A DNA stretch of 64,000 nucleotides. It comes from Burkholderiales bacterium RIFCSPLOWO2_02_FULL_57_36. Lineage in GTDB: Bacteria > Pseudomonadota > Gammaproteobacteria > Burkholderiales > Burkholderiaceae_D. Positions 1-9,509 of this stretch are shown here, piece after piece (the first letter of the stretch is position 1; every line of letters begins with the position of its first letter). The stretch covers positions 141,813-205,812 of the forward strand of contig MESE01000142.1 in the NCBI GenBank assembly GCA_001770855.1. The letters are read 5' to 3'. The notes below the pieces were generated by a model that did no database searches, was not told the DNA's origin, and saw nothing but the letters and a program-made list of their open reading frames with translations. Both the position numbers and the translations under genes were made by a program.

Positions 1-2
1 TA

Positions 3-1916
3 CCCCAGACGCCCGTGTCGGCGGCCATAGCTGCTGTGGCGCTGGTGCGAGTACGTGCGGATATTCTGGACCGTCTGGTGAATCAGGCTGGTGAAGTATC
101 AATCTCGCGTTCAAGGGTCGAAACCGAAGTCGATACGCTGCGTCAGTCGTTGTCGGAGCTGACTGAAAACGTGTCTCGCTTGCGTGGGCAGTTAAGGGAA
201 ATCGAGATACAGGCTGAGAGCCAAATGGCGTCGCAGATGGCGCACTCCGTAGACCGCGGGTTCGATCCGTTGGAATTTGACCGTTTCACGCGCTTGCAGG
301 AACTCACCCGCATGATGGCCGAAAGCGTCAACGACGTCGCATCGGTGCAGCAGAATCTGACTCGAACTATTGATGGTGCGGCCATCGATTTGACCACGCA
401 AGCGCGCCTGACCCGCGATCTTCAGCAAGACTTGATGCGAGTGCGCATGGTGCAATTTGCCAGTATTTCAGAGCGCTTGTATCGAGTTACCCGCCAGGCA
501 TCCAAAGAGGTCGATAAGCGGGTAAATCTAGATATACGCGGCAGTTCCGTGGAGGTGGACCGAAGTGTGCTGGAAAGGATGGCCGGACCGTTCGAGCATT
601 TACTGCGCAACGCGATTGTGCACGGCATCGAGTCGAGGGAGCGCCGCGTCGCCGCAGGGAAAAGCGAAGTCGGCGAACTGTTGGTCGAAATCCGTCAAGA
701 AGGAAATGAAGTCGTTATCCAATTTTCCGATGACGGTCAAGGACTGAATCTGGAACGTATTCGTGACAAAGCCGTAGCAACAGGGTTGTTGTCCAATGAT
801 GCAGAGCTATCCGAAGCAGAGTTGAAAGACCTGATCTTCCATCCTGGCTTTTCGACAGCCCAGGAAGTCACTGAGTTGGCAGGGCGTGGTGTTGGAATGG
901 ATGTGGTTCGTGCGGAGGCGGCAGCGCTGGGAGGCCGCATTGCAATCGTCAGCGAACTGGGCAAAGGAGCGCATTTCACTATTCAGTTGCCGTTGACCCT
1001 GGCAGTGACCCAGGCGGTCCTGCTGTCAACCGGAGGAAAGACTTACGCGGTTCCGTCGGTTCTGGTTGAACAGGTGCAGCAGTTGAAAGCGCACTCACTG
1101 GCGACCGCATACAACGAGGGCGCCGTGATGTGGAACGGCAGTAGGGTGCCCATGTATTACTTGTCCAGTCTGCTGGGCGACACCAATGCCGCTCCGCTGG
1201 CGCAGCAATACTCGCCGCTCCTGATTTTGAAAAGCGGCAATGACCGGGTCGCAATTCACGTGGACGAGATCATGGGCAACCGAGAGGTCGTGGTCAAGAA
1301 TATCGGTCCGCAACTGGCGCGAATGATCGGTATTGCCGGGGCTACGGTCCTGGGTTCCGGCGACATCGTACTGATCCTCGATCCGGTTCCTTTGGCTCAA
1401 CGGGCGATACATGACAATGCCCGTGCGCCGCGAATCATTCCATCGGATGCTCCTGACGGAATGGGCGCTGTAGCCGAAATGGCGGTTTCCGCACCGCTGG
1501 CGCCCAAGTCGGAGCCGGTACAAGGATTGCGTACACAACCTATTGTGATGGTGGTGGATGACTCGCTCACCGTGCGACGCGTAACACAGCGCTTCCTGGT
1601 GCGCGAAGGTTATCAAATTGTGCTTGCCAAAGACGGTGTGGATGCGTTGGAGCAATTGCAGGCGATTACCCCGGATGTGATGTTGGTGGATATCGAGATG
1701 CCCCGAATGGACGGATTCGATTTGACGCGGAATGTACGCAATGACGAGCGCACGCGTCATATTCCCATCATCATGATTACGTCGCGAACGGCTACCAAGC
1801 ACCGCAATTATGCAATGGAATTAGGTGTCAACGAGTACCTCGGAAAACCTTACCAGGAAAGCGAACTGCTCAAGCTTATCGTCGGCTTCGTCAACAAGGA
1901 AACGCCGGTGGCTTGA
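3..1916 (+). CDS. chpA: Hybrid CheA-type histidine kinase/response regulator (ChpA/PilL-like), 5' end missing
   Basis: C-terminal part of a large CheA-like kinase of the type IV pilus (Chp/Pil) chemosensory system; the frame is open to the window edge, so the real start and the N-terminal Hpt domains lie outside. Counting from the GTG at 15, visible in order are a dimerisation helix (LDRLVNQAGEVSISRSR), an HATPase domain with N-box HLLRNAIVHGIE (about residue 195), DDGQG and GRGVGMD, a CheW-like domain (about 335-470), and a C-terminal receiver domain (about 512-632) with the phospho-acceptor in VDIEMP and the conserved lysine in LGKPY. The kinase would receive methyl-accepting receptor signals at the membrane and control pilus motors. 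The fused receiver domain separates it from plain CheA. A terminator follows directly. Confidence 0.9.
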   Translation, partial: PQTPVSAAIAAVALVRVRADILDRLVNQAGEVSISRSRVETEVDTLRQSLSELTENVSRLRGQLREIEIQAESQMASQMAHSVDRGFDPLEFDRFTRLQELTRMMAESVNDVASVQQNLTRTIDGAAIDLTTQARLTRDLQQDLMRVRMVQFASISERLYRVTRQASKEVDKRVNLDIRGSSVEVDRSVLERMAGPFEHLLRNAIVHGIESRERRVAAGKSEVGELLVEIRQEGNEVVIQFSDDGQGLNLERIRDKAVATGLLSNDAELSEAELKDLIFHPGFSTAQEVTELAGRGVGMDVVRAEAAALGGRIAIVSELGKGAHFTIQLPLTLAVTQAVLLSTGGKTYAVPSVLVEQVQQLKAHSLATAYNEGAVMWNGSRVPMYYLSSLLGDTNAAPLAQQYSPLLILKSGNDRVAIHVDEIMGNREVVVKNIGPQLARMIGIAGATVLGSGDIVLILDPVPLAQRAIHDNARAPRIIPSDAPDGMGAVAEMAVSAPLAPKSEPVQGLRTQPIVMVVDDSLTVRRVTQRFLVREGYQIVLAKDGVDALEQLQAITPDVMLVDIEMPRMDGFDLTRNVRNDERTRHIPIIMITSRTATKHRNYAMELGVNEYLGKPYQESELLKLIVGFVNKETPVA

Positions 1917-1935
1917 AATGGAAATGCATTATGAC

Positions 1936-1969
1936 AAAAACCCCCATTGAGCAGAACGGGGGTTTTTTT
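1936..1969 (+). terminator. Rho-independent terminator after chpA
   Basis: The arms AAAAACCCCC (1936-1945) and GGGGGTTTTT (1958-1967) pair perfectly around a 12-base loop, and the right arm runs into a T tract. It lies 20 bases after the kinase stop codon, so it most likely ends the pil/chp transcript and isolates it from yqgE. Confidence 0.85.
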
Positions 1970-2164
1970 ATGGGCGATGCATCGCTGCTATGAATCCGGG
2001 CACGCAGCAGATCGATCTGGATAAATTCCTGCAATACCGGGTTCAGGTTTGTAGCCGCGACATTTAAGTGCGGGTTTAGTGCTCCCGCGTGCCTACAGAT
2101 TCCGCCATGCCAGCTTTGGAATGTAGGGCGCCGTCAAACGGGCAGTGATGATAAAAATGATAAA

Positions 2165-2839
2165 ATGCACAGCATGGTGAAGCAAAGAAAGATCTCCGCA
2201 TCTTCCTCCGAGCCTGGAGCCTTCCAGGATACGCCCGACTTTTCCGAATCTTCCGATATTGTGACTTTTCCCGAACTGAATTTGGCAAATCATTTTTTGA
2301 TTGCAATGCCATCAATGCTGGATCCGATATTCGGCGGCACGGTTATATATTTGTGCGAGCATAACGCCGATGGCGCTTTGGGCGTCATCATCAATAAACC
2401 TACCGATATGACAATGGAGGTGCTGTTCGAGAGGGTCGATCTCACACTTGAGATCCGGCCCGATCTTGCGCCGATCGCCGAAAAGCCTGTCATGTTCGGC
2501 GGACCGGTTCAAATTGAACGAGGTTTTGTGTTGCACACGATCGCCAGTCAATTTTCTTCGATGGTCCGCGTAACCGACGAAATTGCATTAACCACGTCCA
2601 AGGATATTCTGGAAGCAGTGGCATCAGGCAATGGACCGGAAAAAATTCTGGTCAGTCTTGGCTGCGCCGGTTGGAGTGCCGGACAATTGGAGCAGGAAAT
2701 TGTCAAGAATGGCTGGCTTACCGTGGCTGCGGAGCCATCAATCATTTTTGATTTGCCCATTGCAGAGCGTTTTGTTGCCGCAGTCAAACTGCTCGGAATT
2801 GACCCGATGATGCTGACTGGCGAAGCAGGCCATGCGTGA
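2165..2839 (+). CDS. yqgE: YqgE/AlgH family protein (UPF0301)
   Basis: Member of the YqgE/AlgH family, whose molecular role is unsettled; it is usually found just upstream of ruvX, as here. The family signature NHFLIAMPSM, then GGTVIYLCEHN and GALGVIINKP, is followed by FGGPVQIERGFVLH and SLGCAGWSAGQLEQEI. The protein is 224 residues, somewhat longer than usual (about 185-200), because about 38 residues precede the conserved core. No convincing Shine-Dalgarno site precedes the ATG at 2165; an in-frame GTG at 2261 would give a family-typical length, so the start is uncertain. Its stop is 12 bases before ruvX, so they are probably co-transcribed. Confidence 0.88.
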   Translation: MHSMVKQRKISASSSEPGAFQDTPDFSESSDIVTFPELNLANHFLIAMPSMLDPIFGGTVIYLCEHNADGALGVIINKPTDMTMEVLFERVDLTLEIRPDLAPIAEKPVMFGGPVQIERGFVLHTIASQFSSMVRVTDEIALTTSKDILEAVASGNGPEKILVSLGCAGWSAGQLEQEIVKNGWLTVAAEPSIIFDLPIAERFVAAVKLLGIDPMMLTGEAGHA

Positions 2840-2851
2840 GTCGAACTCCTA

Positions 2852-3247
2852 GTGGAAACCATTCTCGGTTTCGATTTCGGCTTGAAACGCATCGGGGTGG
2901 CGGTCGGCAATTCAGTGATAAAACAGGCGCAACCGCTGACTATCATCAAGGCTGCTACCAACGATGCGAAATTTGCCGCGATCACCGCACTGATGGCAGA
3001 ATGGCAGCCGGCGTGCTGCGTGGTCGGACTGCCGCGTCATCCGGATGGTACTGAGCATGAAATGACTTTGCGTTGCCAAAGGTTTGCCAACCAGTTGCAC
3101 GGTCGTTTCGGTGTTCCGACAGTGCTGGTGGACGAGCGTTACTCGTCGGCGGTGATTCCGCATCAACGCGGCGATTTGATTGATGCACAAGCAGCTGCGA
3201 TAATCCTGCAACAATATTTCGATGAATATGCCCAATTCAAAACTTGA
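2852..3247 (+). CDS. ruvX: Putative Holliday junction resolvase / pre-16S rRNA nuclease
   Basis: YqgF/RuvX family RNase H-fold nuclease, implicated in processing the 5' end of 16S rRNA and in Holliday junction resolution. The first catalytic aspartate is in FDFGLKRIGVAVG, followed by VVGLP, the acidic VDERYSS motif and IDAQAAAIIL near the C-terminus. The 131-residue length is normal. It uses a GTG start, 12 bases after yqgE. Its last 26 bases overlap the proposed pyrR start, which indicates tight coupling between these genes. Confidence 0.9.
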   Translation: METILGFDFGLKRIGVAVGNSVIKQAQPLTIIKAATNDAKFAAITALMAEWQPACCVVGLPRHPDGTEHEMTLRCQRFANQLHGRFGVPTVLVDERYSSAVIPHQRGDLIDAQAAAIILQQYFDEYAQFKT

Positions 3248-3734
3248 CGCCGAAGCGCTGTATCAGGCGCTGGCAAAACTGGTCAAAACCGGTGTGTCGA
3301 AACTCGACAACATCGCCGTTGTCGGCATTTACTCCGGCGGCGCCTGGCTGGCCGAACGATTGGCAGCCGAATTGCAGTTGAAGGATCGTCTTGGCTTTAT
3401 CGATGTTTCGTTCTACCGCGACGATTATGCCGAAAAAGGTTTGCATGCAGAGGTGAAGCCGAGCCAGATACCGTTCGAGGTTGACGGCGCCACCATCATA
3501 CTGGTCGACGATGTGCTCTACACCGGCCGCACCACTCGCGCGGCCATCAACGAATTGTTCGACTACGGCCGCCCGGCCAGAATCATGCTGGCTGCATTGG
3601 TCGACAGGGGCGGGCGGGAGCTGCCGATCTCCGCCGATTTCGTGGCCGATACCGTGTCTCTCGAAGGCAAGCAACAGCTTGTATTACACCGGGCCGCCGA
3701 TGGCCGATTTTCCCTGACGGTGGACCATGCATAA
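3222..3734 (+). CDS. pyrR: PyrR bifunctional pyrimidine regulator / uracil phosphoribosyltransferase
   Basis: PyrR family type I phosphoribosyltransferase. The PRPP-binding loop [14 protein letters not shown] (about residues 92-105) is intact and is preceded by the flexible-loop region [10 protein letters not shown]. In Gram-positive bacteria PyrR binds pyr leader RNA. Here it overlaps ruvX upstream and pyrB downstream by 8 bases, so no untranslated leader exists between pyrR and pyrB for classical attenuation; a UPRTase role or a site further upstream is more likely. A second in-frame ATG lies at 3228. Confidence 0.9.
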   Translation: MNMPNSKLDAEALYQALAKLVKTGVSKLDNIAVVGIYSGGAWLAERLAAELQLKDRLGFIDVSFYRDDYAEKGLHAEVKPSQIPFEVDGATIILVDDVLYTGRTTRAAINELFDYGRPARIMLAALVDRGGRELPISADFVADTVSLEGKQQLVLHRAADGRFSLTVDHA

Positions 3735-4686
3735 TCCGCAACTCAACAAGAACGGCGAACTGCAGCATTTGCTGACCATCGAAGGATTGCCGAAAGCGGT
3801 CATCACTCGCATTCTCGACACTGCTTCCTCGTTTGTGGGCATCGGCGATCGAGAAGTGAAGAAGGTGCCGCTGATGCGAGGCAAAAGCGTATTCAATCTT
3901 TTCTTTGAAAATTCGACGCGCACGCGCACGACGTTCGAGATTGCATCCAAGCGCTTGTCGGCCGATGTGATCAACCTGAATATTTCCGCATCGAGCGCCA
4001 GCAAGGGCGAATCGCTGCTCGACACCATCGACAATCTGGCGGCGATGCATGCCGATATGTTCGTGGTGCGGCATGCCCAGTCCGGCGCGCCGTATTTGAT
4101 CGCCAAGCATCTGATCGATACGCACCAGCCGCATGTTCATGTGGTCAACGCAGGCGACGGCCGTCATGCGCATCCGACGCAGGGGCTGCTCGACATGTAC
4201 ACGATTCGGCATTACAAGAAGGATTTCTCGAATCTTACAGTGGCCATCGTCGGCGATGTTTTGCACAGTCGCGTGGCGCGATCCGATATTCACGGATTGA
4301 CCACATTGGGTGTGCCGGAAGTGCGGATAATCGGTCCACGCACCTTGCTGCCCGGTGGGCTGGAGCAGATGGGTGTGCGGGTGTTCACCGATATCAATCA
4401 AGGATTGAAAGACGTCGATGTGATTATCATGTTGCGTTTGCAGAGCGAGCGCATGAGTGGGGCGCTGCTGCCGTCGGCACAGGAATTCTTCAAAAGCTAC
4501 GGACTGACGACTCAACGCCTTGCGCTGGCCAAGCCGGATGCGATCGTGATGCATCCGGGTCCGATGAATCGCGGCGTTGAAATTGAATCTGCCGTTGCGG
4601 ATGGCGCGCAAGCAGTCATCCTGCCGCAAGTGACTTTTGGTATCGCGGTACGCATGGCTGTGATGAGTATTCTGGCTGGGAATTAA
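3727..4686 (+). CDS. pyrB: Aspartate carbamoyltransferase catalytic subunit
   Basis: Catalyses carbamoyl phosphate plus L-aspartate to carbamoyl aspartate, the first committed step of pyrimidine synthesis. The carbamoyl-phosphate loop [13 protein letters not shown], the histidine motif [14 protein letters not shown] and the aspartate-side MHPGPMNRG are all present; 319 residues is standard. It overlaps pyrR by 8 bases and is followed after one base by a dihydroorotase-like gene. This pyrB-pyrC' arrangement is the one known from Pseudomonas, where the ATCase needs the inactive dihydroorotase-like subunit for assembly. Confidence 0.95.
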   Translation: MHNPQLNKNGELQHLLTIEGLPKAVITRILDTASSFVGIGDREVKKVPLMRGKSVFNLFFENSTRTRTTFEIASKRLSADVINLNISASSASKGESLLDTIDNLAAMHADMFVVRHAQSGAPYLIAKHLIDTHQPHVHVVNAGDGRHAHPTQGLLDMYTIRHYKKDFSNLTVAIVGDVLHSRVARSDIHGLTTLGVPEVRIIGPRTLLPGGLEQMGVRVFTDINQGLKDVDVIIMLRLQSERMSGALLPSAQEFFKSYGLTTQRLALAKPDAIVMHPGPMNRGVEIESAVADGAQAVILPQVTFGIAVRMAVMSILAGN

Positions 4687-4687
4687 A

Positions 4688-5974
4688 ATGAAAATCCATA
4701 TCAAAAATGGCCATCTTATCGATCCGGCCAACGGCATCGACGCGCAAAAAGATTTGTATATAGCCGATGGTAAAGTCGCCGGCGTCGGACCAGCACCGAT
4801 AGGTTTTCAGGCCGACAATACGATTGACGCACAAGGCCTGATTGTAATACCCGGACTCGTCGACTTGAGCGCGCGCTTGCGTGAGCCAGGTTATGAATAT
4901 AAAGCAACGCTTGAATCAGAGTTGCAGGCTGCCATGCAGGGAGGCGTAACCAGCCTGGTCTGTCCGCCGGACACCGATCCGGTGCTGGATGAACCCGGAC
5001 TGGTCGAGATGCTGAAACATCGTGCCAAGAGCTTGAACCAGGCACATGTCTATCCGCTCGGTGCATTGACGGTCGGTTTGAAAGGCACCGCATTGACCGA
5101 AATGGCTGAACTGACGGAGGCTGGCTGCATCGGCTTCTCTCAGGCAGATCAGCCGATTTTGGACACCACCGTACTGCTGCGCGCGCTACAGTATGCCCAG
5201 ACATTCGGATACACCGTTTGGCTGCGGCCGCAGGATCCACATCTCGGACGAGACGGGATTGCGCATAGTGGTCCGATTGCTTCACGATTGGGTTTGGCCG
5301 GCGTACCGGTCATGGCGGAAACTATCGCGCTGCATACGATTTTTGAATTGATGCGCGCCACCGGTGCACGGGTTCATTTGTGCCGGATTTCTTCTGCTGC
5401 CGGCGTCGACTTGGTGCGGGCGGCCAAGAAAGATGGCTTGCCGGTCACCTGCGATGTCGGTGCGCATTACATCCATCTGACCGATGACGATGTCGGTTTT
5501 TTTGATTCCAACGCGCGGCTCGCACCACCGTTGCGCGCTCAACGTGACCGGGATGGAATCCGGCGAGGATTGCTCGACGGGACCATCGACGCGATTTGCT
5601 CCGACCACACACCTGTCGACGATGATGAAAAACTCCGGCCGTTCGGCGAAGCATCGCCGGGCGCGACCGGGTTGGAATTGCTATTGTCGCTTGCGCTCAA
5701 GTGGGCCCACGAACATACGGATAAATCACAGAATCCGCTATCCAAAGCCATTGCCAAAATCACCATTGAGCCGGCCAACGTTGCAGGCCTGCCCTCCGGC
5801 CGGCTTTCAATAGGCAGTGTTGCCGATATATGCCTGTTTGACCCGAACGCGCAATGGAAAGTTGAAGCCAGGGCGCTGGCGAGCCAAGGCAAGCACACGC
5901 CGTTTCTCGGCTACGAGTTGGGCGGTCAGGTCAAGGCGACCATCGTTGCCGGACATGTCGCATTCACACGCTGA
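4688..5974 (+). CDS. pyrC: Dihydroorotase-like protein, probably non-catalytic (PyrC' / PyrX type)
   Basis: A class I dihydroorotase homologue of 428 residues whose zinc ligands are degenerate. The usual DxHxHxREPG motif reads VDLSARLREPG, so both histidines are replaced (S61 and R63). The FSDDG motif reads FSQADQ (151-155), and the histidine normally before the VST/IST motif is arginine (LCRISSA, R233). Only the late aspartate in CSDHTP (D306) and one histidine (H260) remain. It should therefore not be an active dihydroorotase; by analogy with Pseudomonas PyrC' it probably forms the structural partner of PyrB. An active pyrC must then lie elsewhere. Confidence 0.85.
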   Translation: MKIHIKNGHLIDPANGIDAQKDLYIADGKVAGVGPAPIGFQADNTIDAQGLIVIPGLVDLSARLREPGYEYKATLESELQAAMQGGVTSLVCPPDTDPVLDEPGLVEMLKHRAKSLNQAHVYPLGALTVGLKGTALTEMAELTEAGCIGFSQADQPILDTTVLLRALQYAQTFGYTVWLRPQDPHLGRDGIAHSGPIASRLGLAGVPVMAETIALHTIFELMRATGARVHLCRISSAAGVDLVRAAKKDGLPVTCDVGAHYIHLTDDDVGFFDSNARLAPPLRAQRDRDGIRRGLLDGTIDAICSDHTPVDDDEKLRPFGEASPGATGLELLLSLALKWAHEHTDKSQNPLSKAIAKITIEPANVAGLPSGRLSIGSVADICLFDPNAQWKVEARALASQGKHTPFLGYELGGQVKATIVAGHVAFTR

Positions 5975-6030
5975 ATGGCTGGAATGTCGATCCACGAACC
6001 GGCAGCGAAACCGAATGAGAATCCGGGTGC

Positions 6031-6768
6031 ATGATTGCATATAAGCTTCTGCGCCTGATTTTCCTTCTGTTTTCCGGCCTGTTGACGTGTGCACTGGTCT
6101 TCCCGCTCACCAATGCCGCTGGCCGCGAGCGACGCATCAAGGATTGGTCAGCCAGGCTGCTCAAGATTTGCGGTGTGCATGTCATTGTCAACAAGGCCGC
6201 GGACGAGATGCCGGTGCACGGCGCGCTGATCGTCGCCAACCACATATCCTGGCTGGATATCTTCGTGATCAATTCAATGCAACCCTGCCGCTTCGTTGCG
6301 AAATCCGATATTCGGGACTGGCCGCTGCTCGGATGGTTGTGCGACAAGGCGGGCACCATTTTTATCGCGCGCGGTCGGCAACGTGATGTCCGCAGAATTT
6401 ATGAAGGATTGGTCGCCAGCATCAGAAAGGGAGAACGTATTGCGTTTTTTCCGGAAGGCACCACGGCAGTTCAAGGGAAAATCCTGCCTTTCCATGCCAA
6501 CCTGTTTGAGGCTGCGATAGAAGCCAAAGTGCCGATTCAACCGTATGCATTGCGCTACATGGACAGTGCAGGAAATCTGCATTCGGCGGCAGAATTTATA
6601 GGCGACACGACGTTTGTGCAAAGCGTGATGGCCATCCTGAAGAGTGATGGAATGATAACGGAGGTGACGATTTTGCCGGCAATCGACAGCCGCGGTGCAC
6701 ACCGCCGTGAACTTGCCGGCGCAGCGCGATCCGCTATCGGAACGGCGCTTGGCTATCTGCCGAACTAG
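6031..6768 (+). CDS. plsC: 1-acyl-sn-glycerol-3-phosphate acyltransferase
   Basis: PlsC family acyltransferase that adds the second acyl chain to lysophosphatidic acid at the inner membrane. An N-terminal hydrophobic segment (about residues 5-28) is followed by the catalytic NHISWLD (NHx4D) motif, the glycerol-phosphate-binding block around [23 protein letters not shown] and a proline-containing block VPIQPYAL. The 245-residue length fits. The start at 6031 is 56 bases after the pyrC-like gene. The gene converges on apaH with a 4-base overlap of the 3' ends. Confidence 0.9.
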   Translation: MIAYKLLRLIFLLFSGLLTCALVFPLTNAAGRERRIKDWSARLLKICGVHVIVNKAADEMPVHGALIVANHISWLDIFVINSMQPCRFVAKSDIRDWPLLGWLCDKAGTIFIARGRQRDVRRIYEGLVASIRKGERIAFFPEGTTAVQGKILPFHANLFEAAIEAKVPIQPYALRYMDSAGNLHSAAEFIGDTTFVQSVMAILKSDGMITEVTILPAIDSRGAHRRELAGAARSAIGTALGYLPN

Positions 6769-7589
6769 TTTTTCACGGGCTCTTGATACTGAGGGCAATC
6801 GACCTGGAACACTGCACGATCTTCGATTCTTACTGCGGTAAGCTTGCCCCCCCATACGCATCCGGTATCCAGGCATATCAGATTGGGCCGCATGACCAAT
6901 CCAAGTGTTGACCAATGGCCGCAAACAATCGTCACATCCTCGGTTTTTCGTCCAGGGATATCAAACCAAGGGAAATAGCCTGGTGCTGCTGTCGGGATAC
7001 CTTCCTTTGACATGAATTCCATCGTGCCATCCAGGCTGCAGAAGCGAATGCGTGTCAAAGCATTGACGATGCAGCGCAAGCGATCAGCGACCTTGAGCTT
7101 ATCGTCCCACCTCGCCGGTGTATTTCCGTACATCTCGCGCAGAAAGCTTACCCAGTTCGGCCCGCGCAGCACGGTTTCAACTTCATGCGCCAACTCAAGC
7201 GTCTGTTCAGCCGTCCATTGAGGCAGGACGCCGGCATGCACGAACAGGTGATCGTTCTCAAAGAGCGCCAATGGCCGTCGGCGTAGCCAGTCAAGCAGGT
7301 CGTCACGATCGGGCGCATCGAGGATATCGTTTAAAGTATCGGATGCATGCGGTTTGCGGATGCCGTGCGAGGCCGCCAAAAGATGCAGGTCGTGGTTGCC
7401 TAATACCACATTTGTGGTATCGCCAAACGCGCGGATTTGCCGTAGAGTGGCGAGCGATTGGGGGCCACGGTTGACCAGGTCGCCAAGGAATACCAATTTC
7501 GGGCGAACGGAAGCCGAATTTATCTGTTCTACTAATTCGCTTAGCCGTTGATTGCATCCTTGTACATCTCCGATTGCATAAAGGGTCAT
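6765..7589 (-). CDS. apaH: Symmetrical bis(5'-nucleosyl)-tetraphosphatase
   Basis: Hydrolyses Ap4A to two ADP. It is a calcineurin-like metallophosphoesterase: the metal motifs GDVQG (about residues 7-11), GDLVNRGP and GNHDLHLLA are intact, followed by the histidine-containing HAGVLPQW and CGHWSTLG. The protein is 274 residues, as expected. It is transcribed divergently from the polysaccharide locus; its start is about 176 bases from rfbB, and its 3' end overlaps plsC by 4 bases. Confidence 0.95.
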   Translation of the reverse strand: MTLYAIGDVQGCNQRLSELVEQINSASVRPKLVFLGDLVNRGPQSLATLRQIRAFGDTTNVVLGNHDLHLLAASHGIRKPHASDTLNDILDAPDRDDLLDWLRRRPLALFENDHLFVHAGVLPQWTAEQTLELAHEVETVLRGPNWVSFLREMYGNTPARWDDKLKVADRLRCIVNALTRIRFCSLDGTMEFMSKEGIPTAAPGYFPWFDIPGRKTEDVTIVCGHWSTLGLVMRPNLICLDTGCVWGGKLTAVRIEDRAVFQVDCPQYQEPVKN

Positions 7590-7690
7590 ATAAACTTGAG
7601 TTGGCGATTAGATTGCAAGATTTTCGAATGGGGATATTATCAACAACGCACGCTGCAACTCCGACTAATCAGGCGGGATTTCAGCCAATA

Positions 7691-7720
7691 TTGGGAAGCA
7701 GCATAGTAGTAACGTAAAAT
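7691..7720 (+). promoter_or_regulatory. Candidate sigma70 promoter upstream of rfbB
   Basis: In the 176-base gap between divergent apaH and rfbB, TTGGGA (7691-7696) and TAAAAT (7715-7720) are 18 bases apart, a fair fit to -35/-10 boxes 46 bases ahead of the rfbB start. No JUMPstart/ops element (GGCGGTAG) was found in the gap. This is a sequence-only guess. Confidence 0.3.
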
Positions 7721-7765
7721 CGAGGTTTAGCGGAAATTATTATCTATTCTGCATAGGATACTGGA

Positions 7766-8830
7766 ATGATTTTAGTAACGGGCGGAGCCGGGTTTATCGG
7801 CTCGAATTTTGTGCTCGATTGGTTGAAGCAGAGCGATGAATCAGTCATAAATTTCGACAAGCTTACCTACGCCGGCAACCTGGACAATCTTTCGATGATA
7901 AAGAGTGATCCAAGGCATAAATTTGTTAAGGGCGATATTTGCGATACAGCACATATATCGCAAACATTGTCGACTTACAAACCACGCGCGGTCATCCATT
8001 TTGCTGCGGAAAGTCATGTTGATCGTTCGATTCGTAGCCCTATTGATTTTATTAATACAAATATTAACGGCACCTTTAGCTTATTGGAAGCCGCTCGATA
8101 TTATTGCTCTAGCTTGTCCGACGTCGCACGAGAGGCTTTTCGATTTTTGAATATTTCCACCGATGAAGTTTATGGATCGCTTGGGCCGGACGATGCTCCT
8201 TTTTCCGAGACCACACCGTATGCGCCGAACAGTCCGTATTCTGCATCCAAGGCTGCTGCGGACCATTTGGTCCGCGCATATCACCATACGTATGGTTTAC
8301 CTACACTGACGACCAATTGCTCCAACAACTATGGCCCCTATCATTTTCCGGAAAAGTTCATCCCACTGATCATTGCCAATGCGCTTGCCGGCAATTCACT
8401 ACCAATTTATGGTGATGGGCAAAATATACGTGATTGGTTATATGTTGGTGATCACTGCAATGCGATTCGACGAGTATTGGCCCATGGTAAGCTAGGAGAA
8501 GTCTATAATATTGGCGGCTCAAATGAGCGGAGCAATTTGGAGGTGGCTCATATTTTATGCGACATACTAGACGACCTAATTCCCAAGAGAGGAATTGATG
8601 GTGTGGGCACCTATCGTGACCAAATCACATATATTACTGATCGACCTGGGCATGATCGGCGTTATGCGGTCAACGTTGGGAAGATTGAACGAGAACTCGG
8701 ATGGAAGGCCACTGAAAGTTTTGATAGCGGCATGAAGAAAACGGTGCAATGGTTTTTAGAACATCGCGACTGGCTTATGGCTTCGACGGAGGGCGGCCAT
8801 AAGGAATATGGGGATCGTATTGGTGATTAG
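7766..8830 (+). CDS. rfbB: dTDP-glucose 4,6-dehydratase
   Basis: Converts dTDP-glucose to dTDP-4-keto-6-deoxyglucose, the second step of dTDP-L-rhamnose synthesis. It is an extended SDR enzyme with NAD-binding GGAGFIG (residues 6-12), the catalytic TDE triplet (132-134) and YSASK (Y158, K162); NNYGPYHFPEKFIP and IRDWLYVGDHC are typical of RmlB. 354 residues is full length. It is the first gene of the polysaccharide locus. The usual partner rfbA (glucose-1-phosphate thymidylyltransferase) does not follow and was not seen anywhere in the window. Confidence 0.95.
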   Translation: MILVTGGAGFIGSNFVLDWLKQSDESVINFDKLTYAGNLDNLSMIKSDPRHKFVKGDICDTAHISQTLSTYKPRAVIHFAAESHVDRSIRSPIDFINTNINGTFSLLEAARYYCSSLSDVAREAFRFLNISTDEVYGSLGPDDAPFSETTPYAPNSPYSASKAAADHLVRAYHHTYGLPTLTTNCSNNYGPYHFPEKFIPLIIANALAGNSLPIYGDGQNIRDWLYVGDHCNAIRRVLAHGKLGEVYNIGGSNERSNLEVAHILCDILDDLIPKRGIDGVGTYRDQITYITDRPGHDRRYAVNVGKIERELGWKATESFDSGMKKTVQWFLEHRDWLMASTEGGHKEYGDRIGD

Positions 8831-8954
8831 TTTCGTTTATGTGGCCGAGTGTAGTGACATTGTTCATGCGGATATTAAGAACCACGCAAAAATGCTCGAT
8901 TTATCAAAATAGACCGGTGAGATAGCAACTCGGCATCTTCGTAACAAGCGCGTC

Positions 8955-9509
8955 ATGTGCATGAAAATCATACCGACTTCTATTCCCGATATTTTGATCT
9001 TCGAGCCGACTGTTTTCGAAGATGATCGTGGATTTTTCTATGAGAGCTTTAACGGGCGCCGATTTGAGGAATGCACTGGTAAGGATGCATGCAAGTTTGT
9101 ACAGGATAATCATTCAAAATCGCACAAAAGCGTATTGCGTGGCTTGCATTATCAGATTAAACAGGCACAAGGTAAGCTGGTAAGAGTGGTTGCGGGCGAA
9201 GTATTCGACGTTGCTGTCGATATTCGTAAGACATCTCCTACCTTTGGATTATGGGTCGGCGTAATGCTCTCGGCCGACAATAGACGTCAGCTATGGATTC
9301 CTGAAGGTTTTGCACACGGTTTTTTGGTCACCAGCGACTCCGCGGAACTTCTTTACAAAACTACCGACTATTGGGCTCCGGAACACGAACGATGCATCCT
9401 CTGGAACGATCCTGCAATCGGAATAGAATGGCCACTCACCAAGACGCTGCTACTGGCAAAAAACGATCAGGACGGTAAGTTGCTTGCGGATGCAGAGGTG
9501 TTTGCATGA
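8955..9509 (+). CDS. rfbC: dTDP-4-dehydrorhamnose 3,5-epimerase
   Basis: Cupin-fold RmlC enzyme that epimerises C3 and C5 of dTDP-4-keto-6-deoxyglucose. Visible motifs are FYESFNGRRFEE, QDNHSKSHKSVLRGLHYQ with the catalytic histidine, VAVDIRKTSPTFG, and IPEGFAHGFLV. 184 residues is normal. Two in-frame ATGs (8955, 8961) are possible starts; MKIIPTSIPD from 8961 resembles other RmlC N-termini. It overlaps rfbD by 4 bases (ATGA), so the two are translationally coupled. The 124 bases between rfbB and rfbC hold no gene. Confidence 0.93.
   Translation: MCMKIIPTSIPDILIFEPTVFEDDRGFFYESFNGRRFEECTGKDACKFVQDNHSKSHKSVLRGLHYQIKQAQGKLVRVVAGEVFDVAVDIRKTSPTFGLWVGVMLSADNRRQLWIPEGFAHGFLVTSDSAELLYKTTDYWAPEHERCILWNDPAIGIEWPLTKTLLLAKNDQDGKLLADAEVFA

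Noticed and set aside
1095..1802. Reverse-strand frame of 235 codons inside chpA
   Set aside because: Composition is rich in His, Arg and Gln as expected from reading a coding strand backwards; it lies wholly within conserved CheW and receiver domains.
3583..4737. Long reverse-strand open frame (384 codons) opposite pyrB
   Set aside because: It mirrors the codon structure of pyrB, has no recognisable motif, and crosses the ends of pyrR and pyrC'.
7590..7765. JUMPstart/ops element before the polysaccharide locus
   Set aside because: The GGCGGTAG core was not found in the apaH-rfbB gap.
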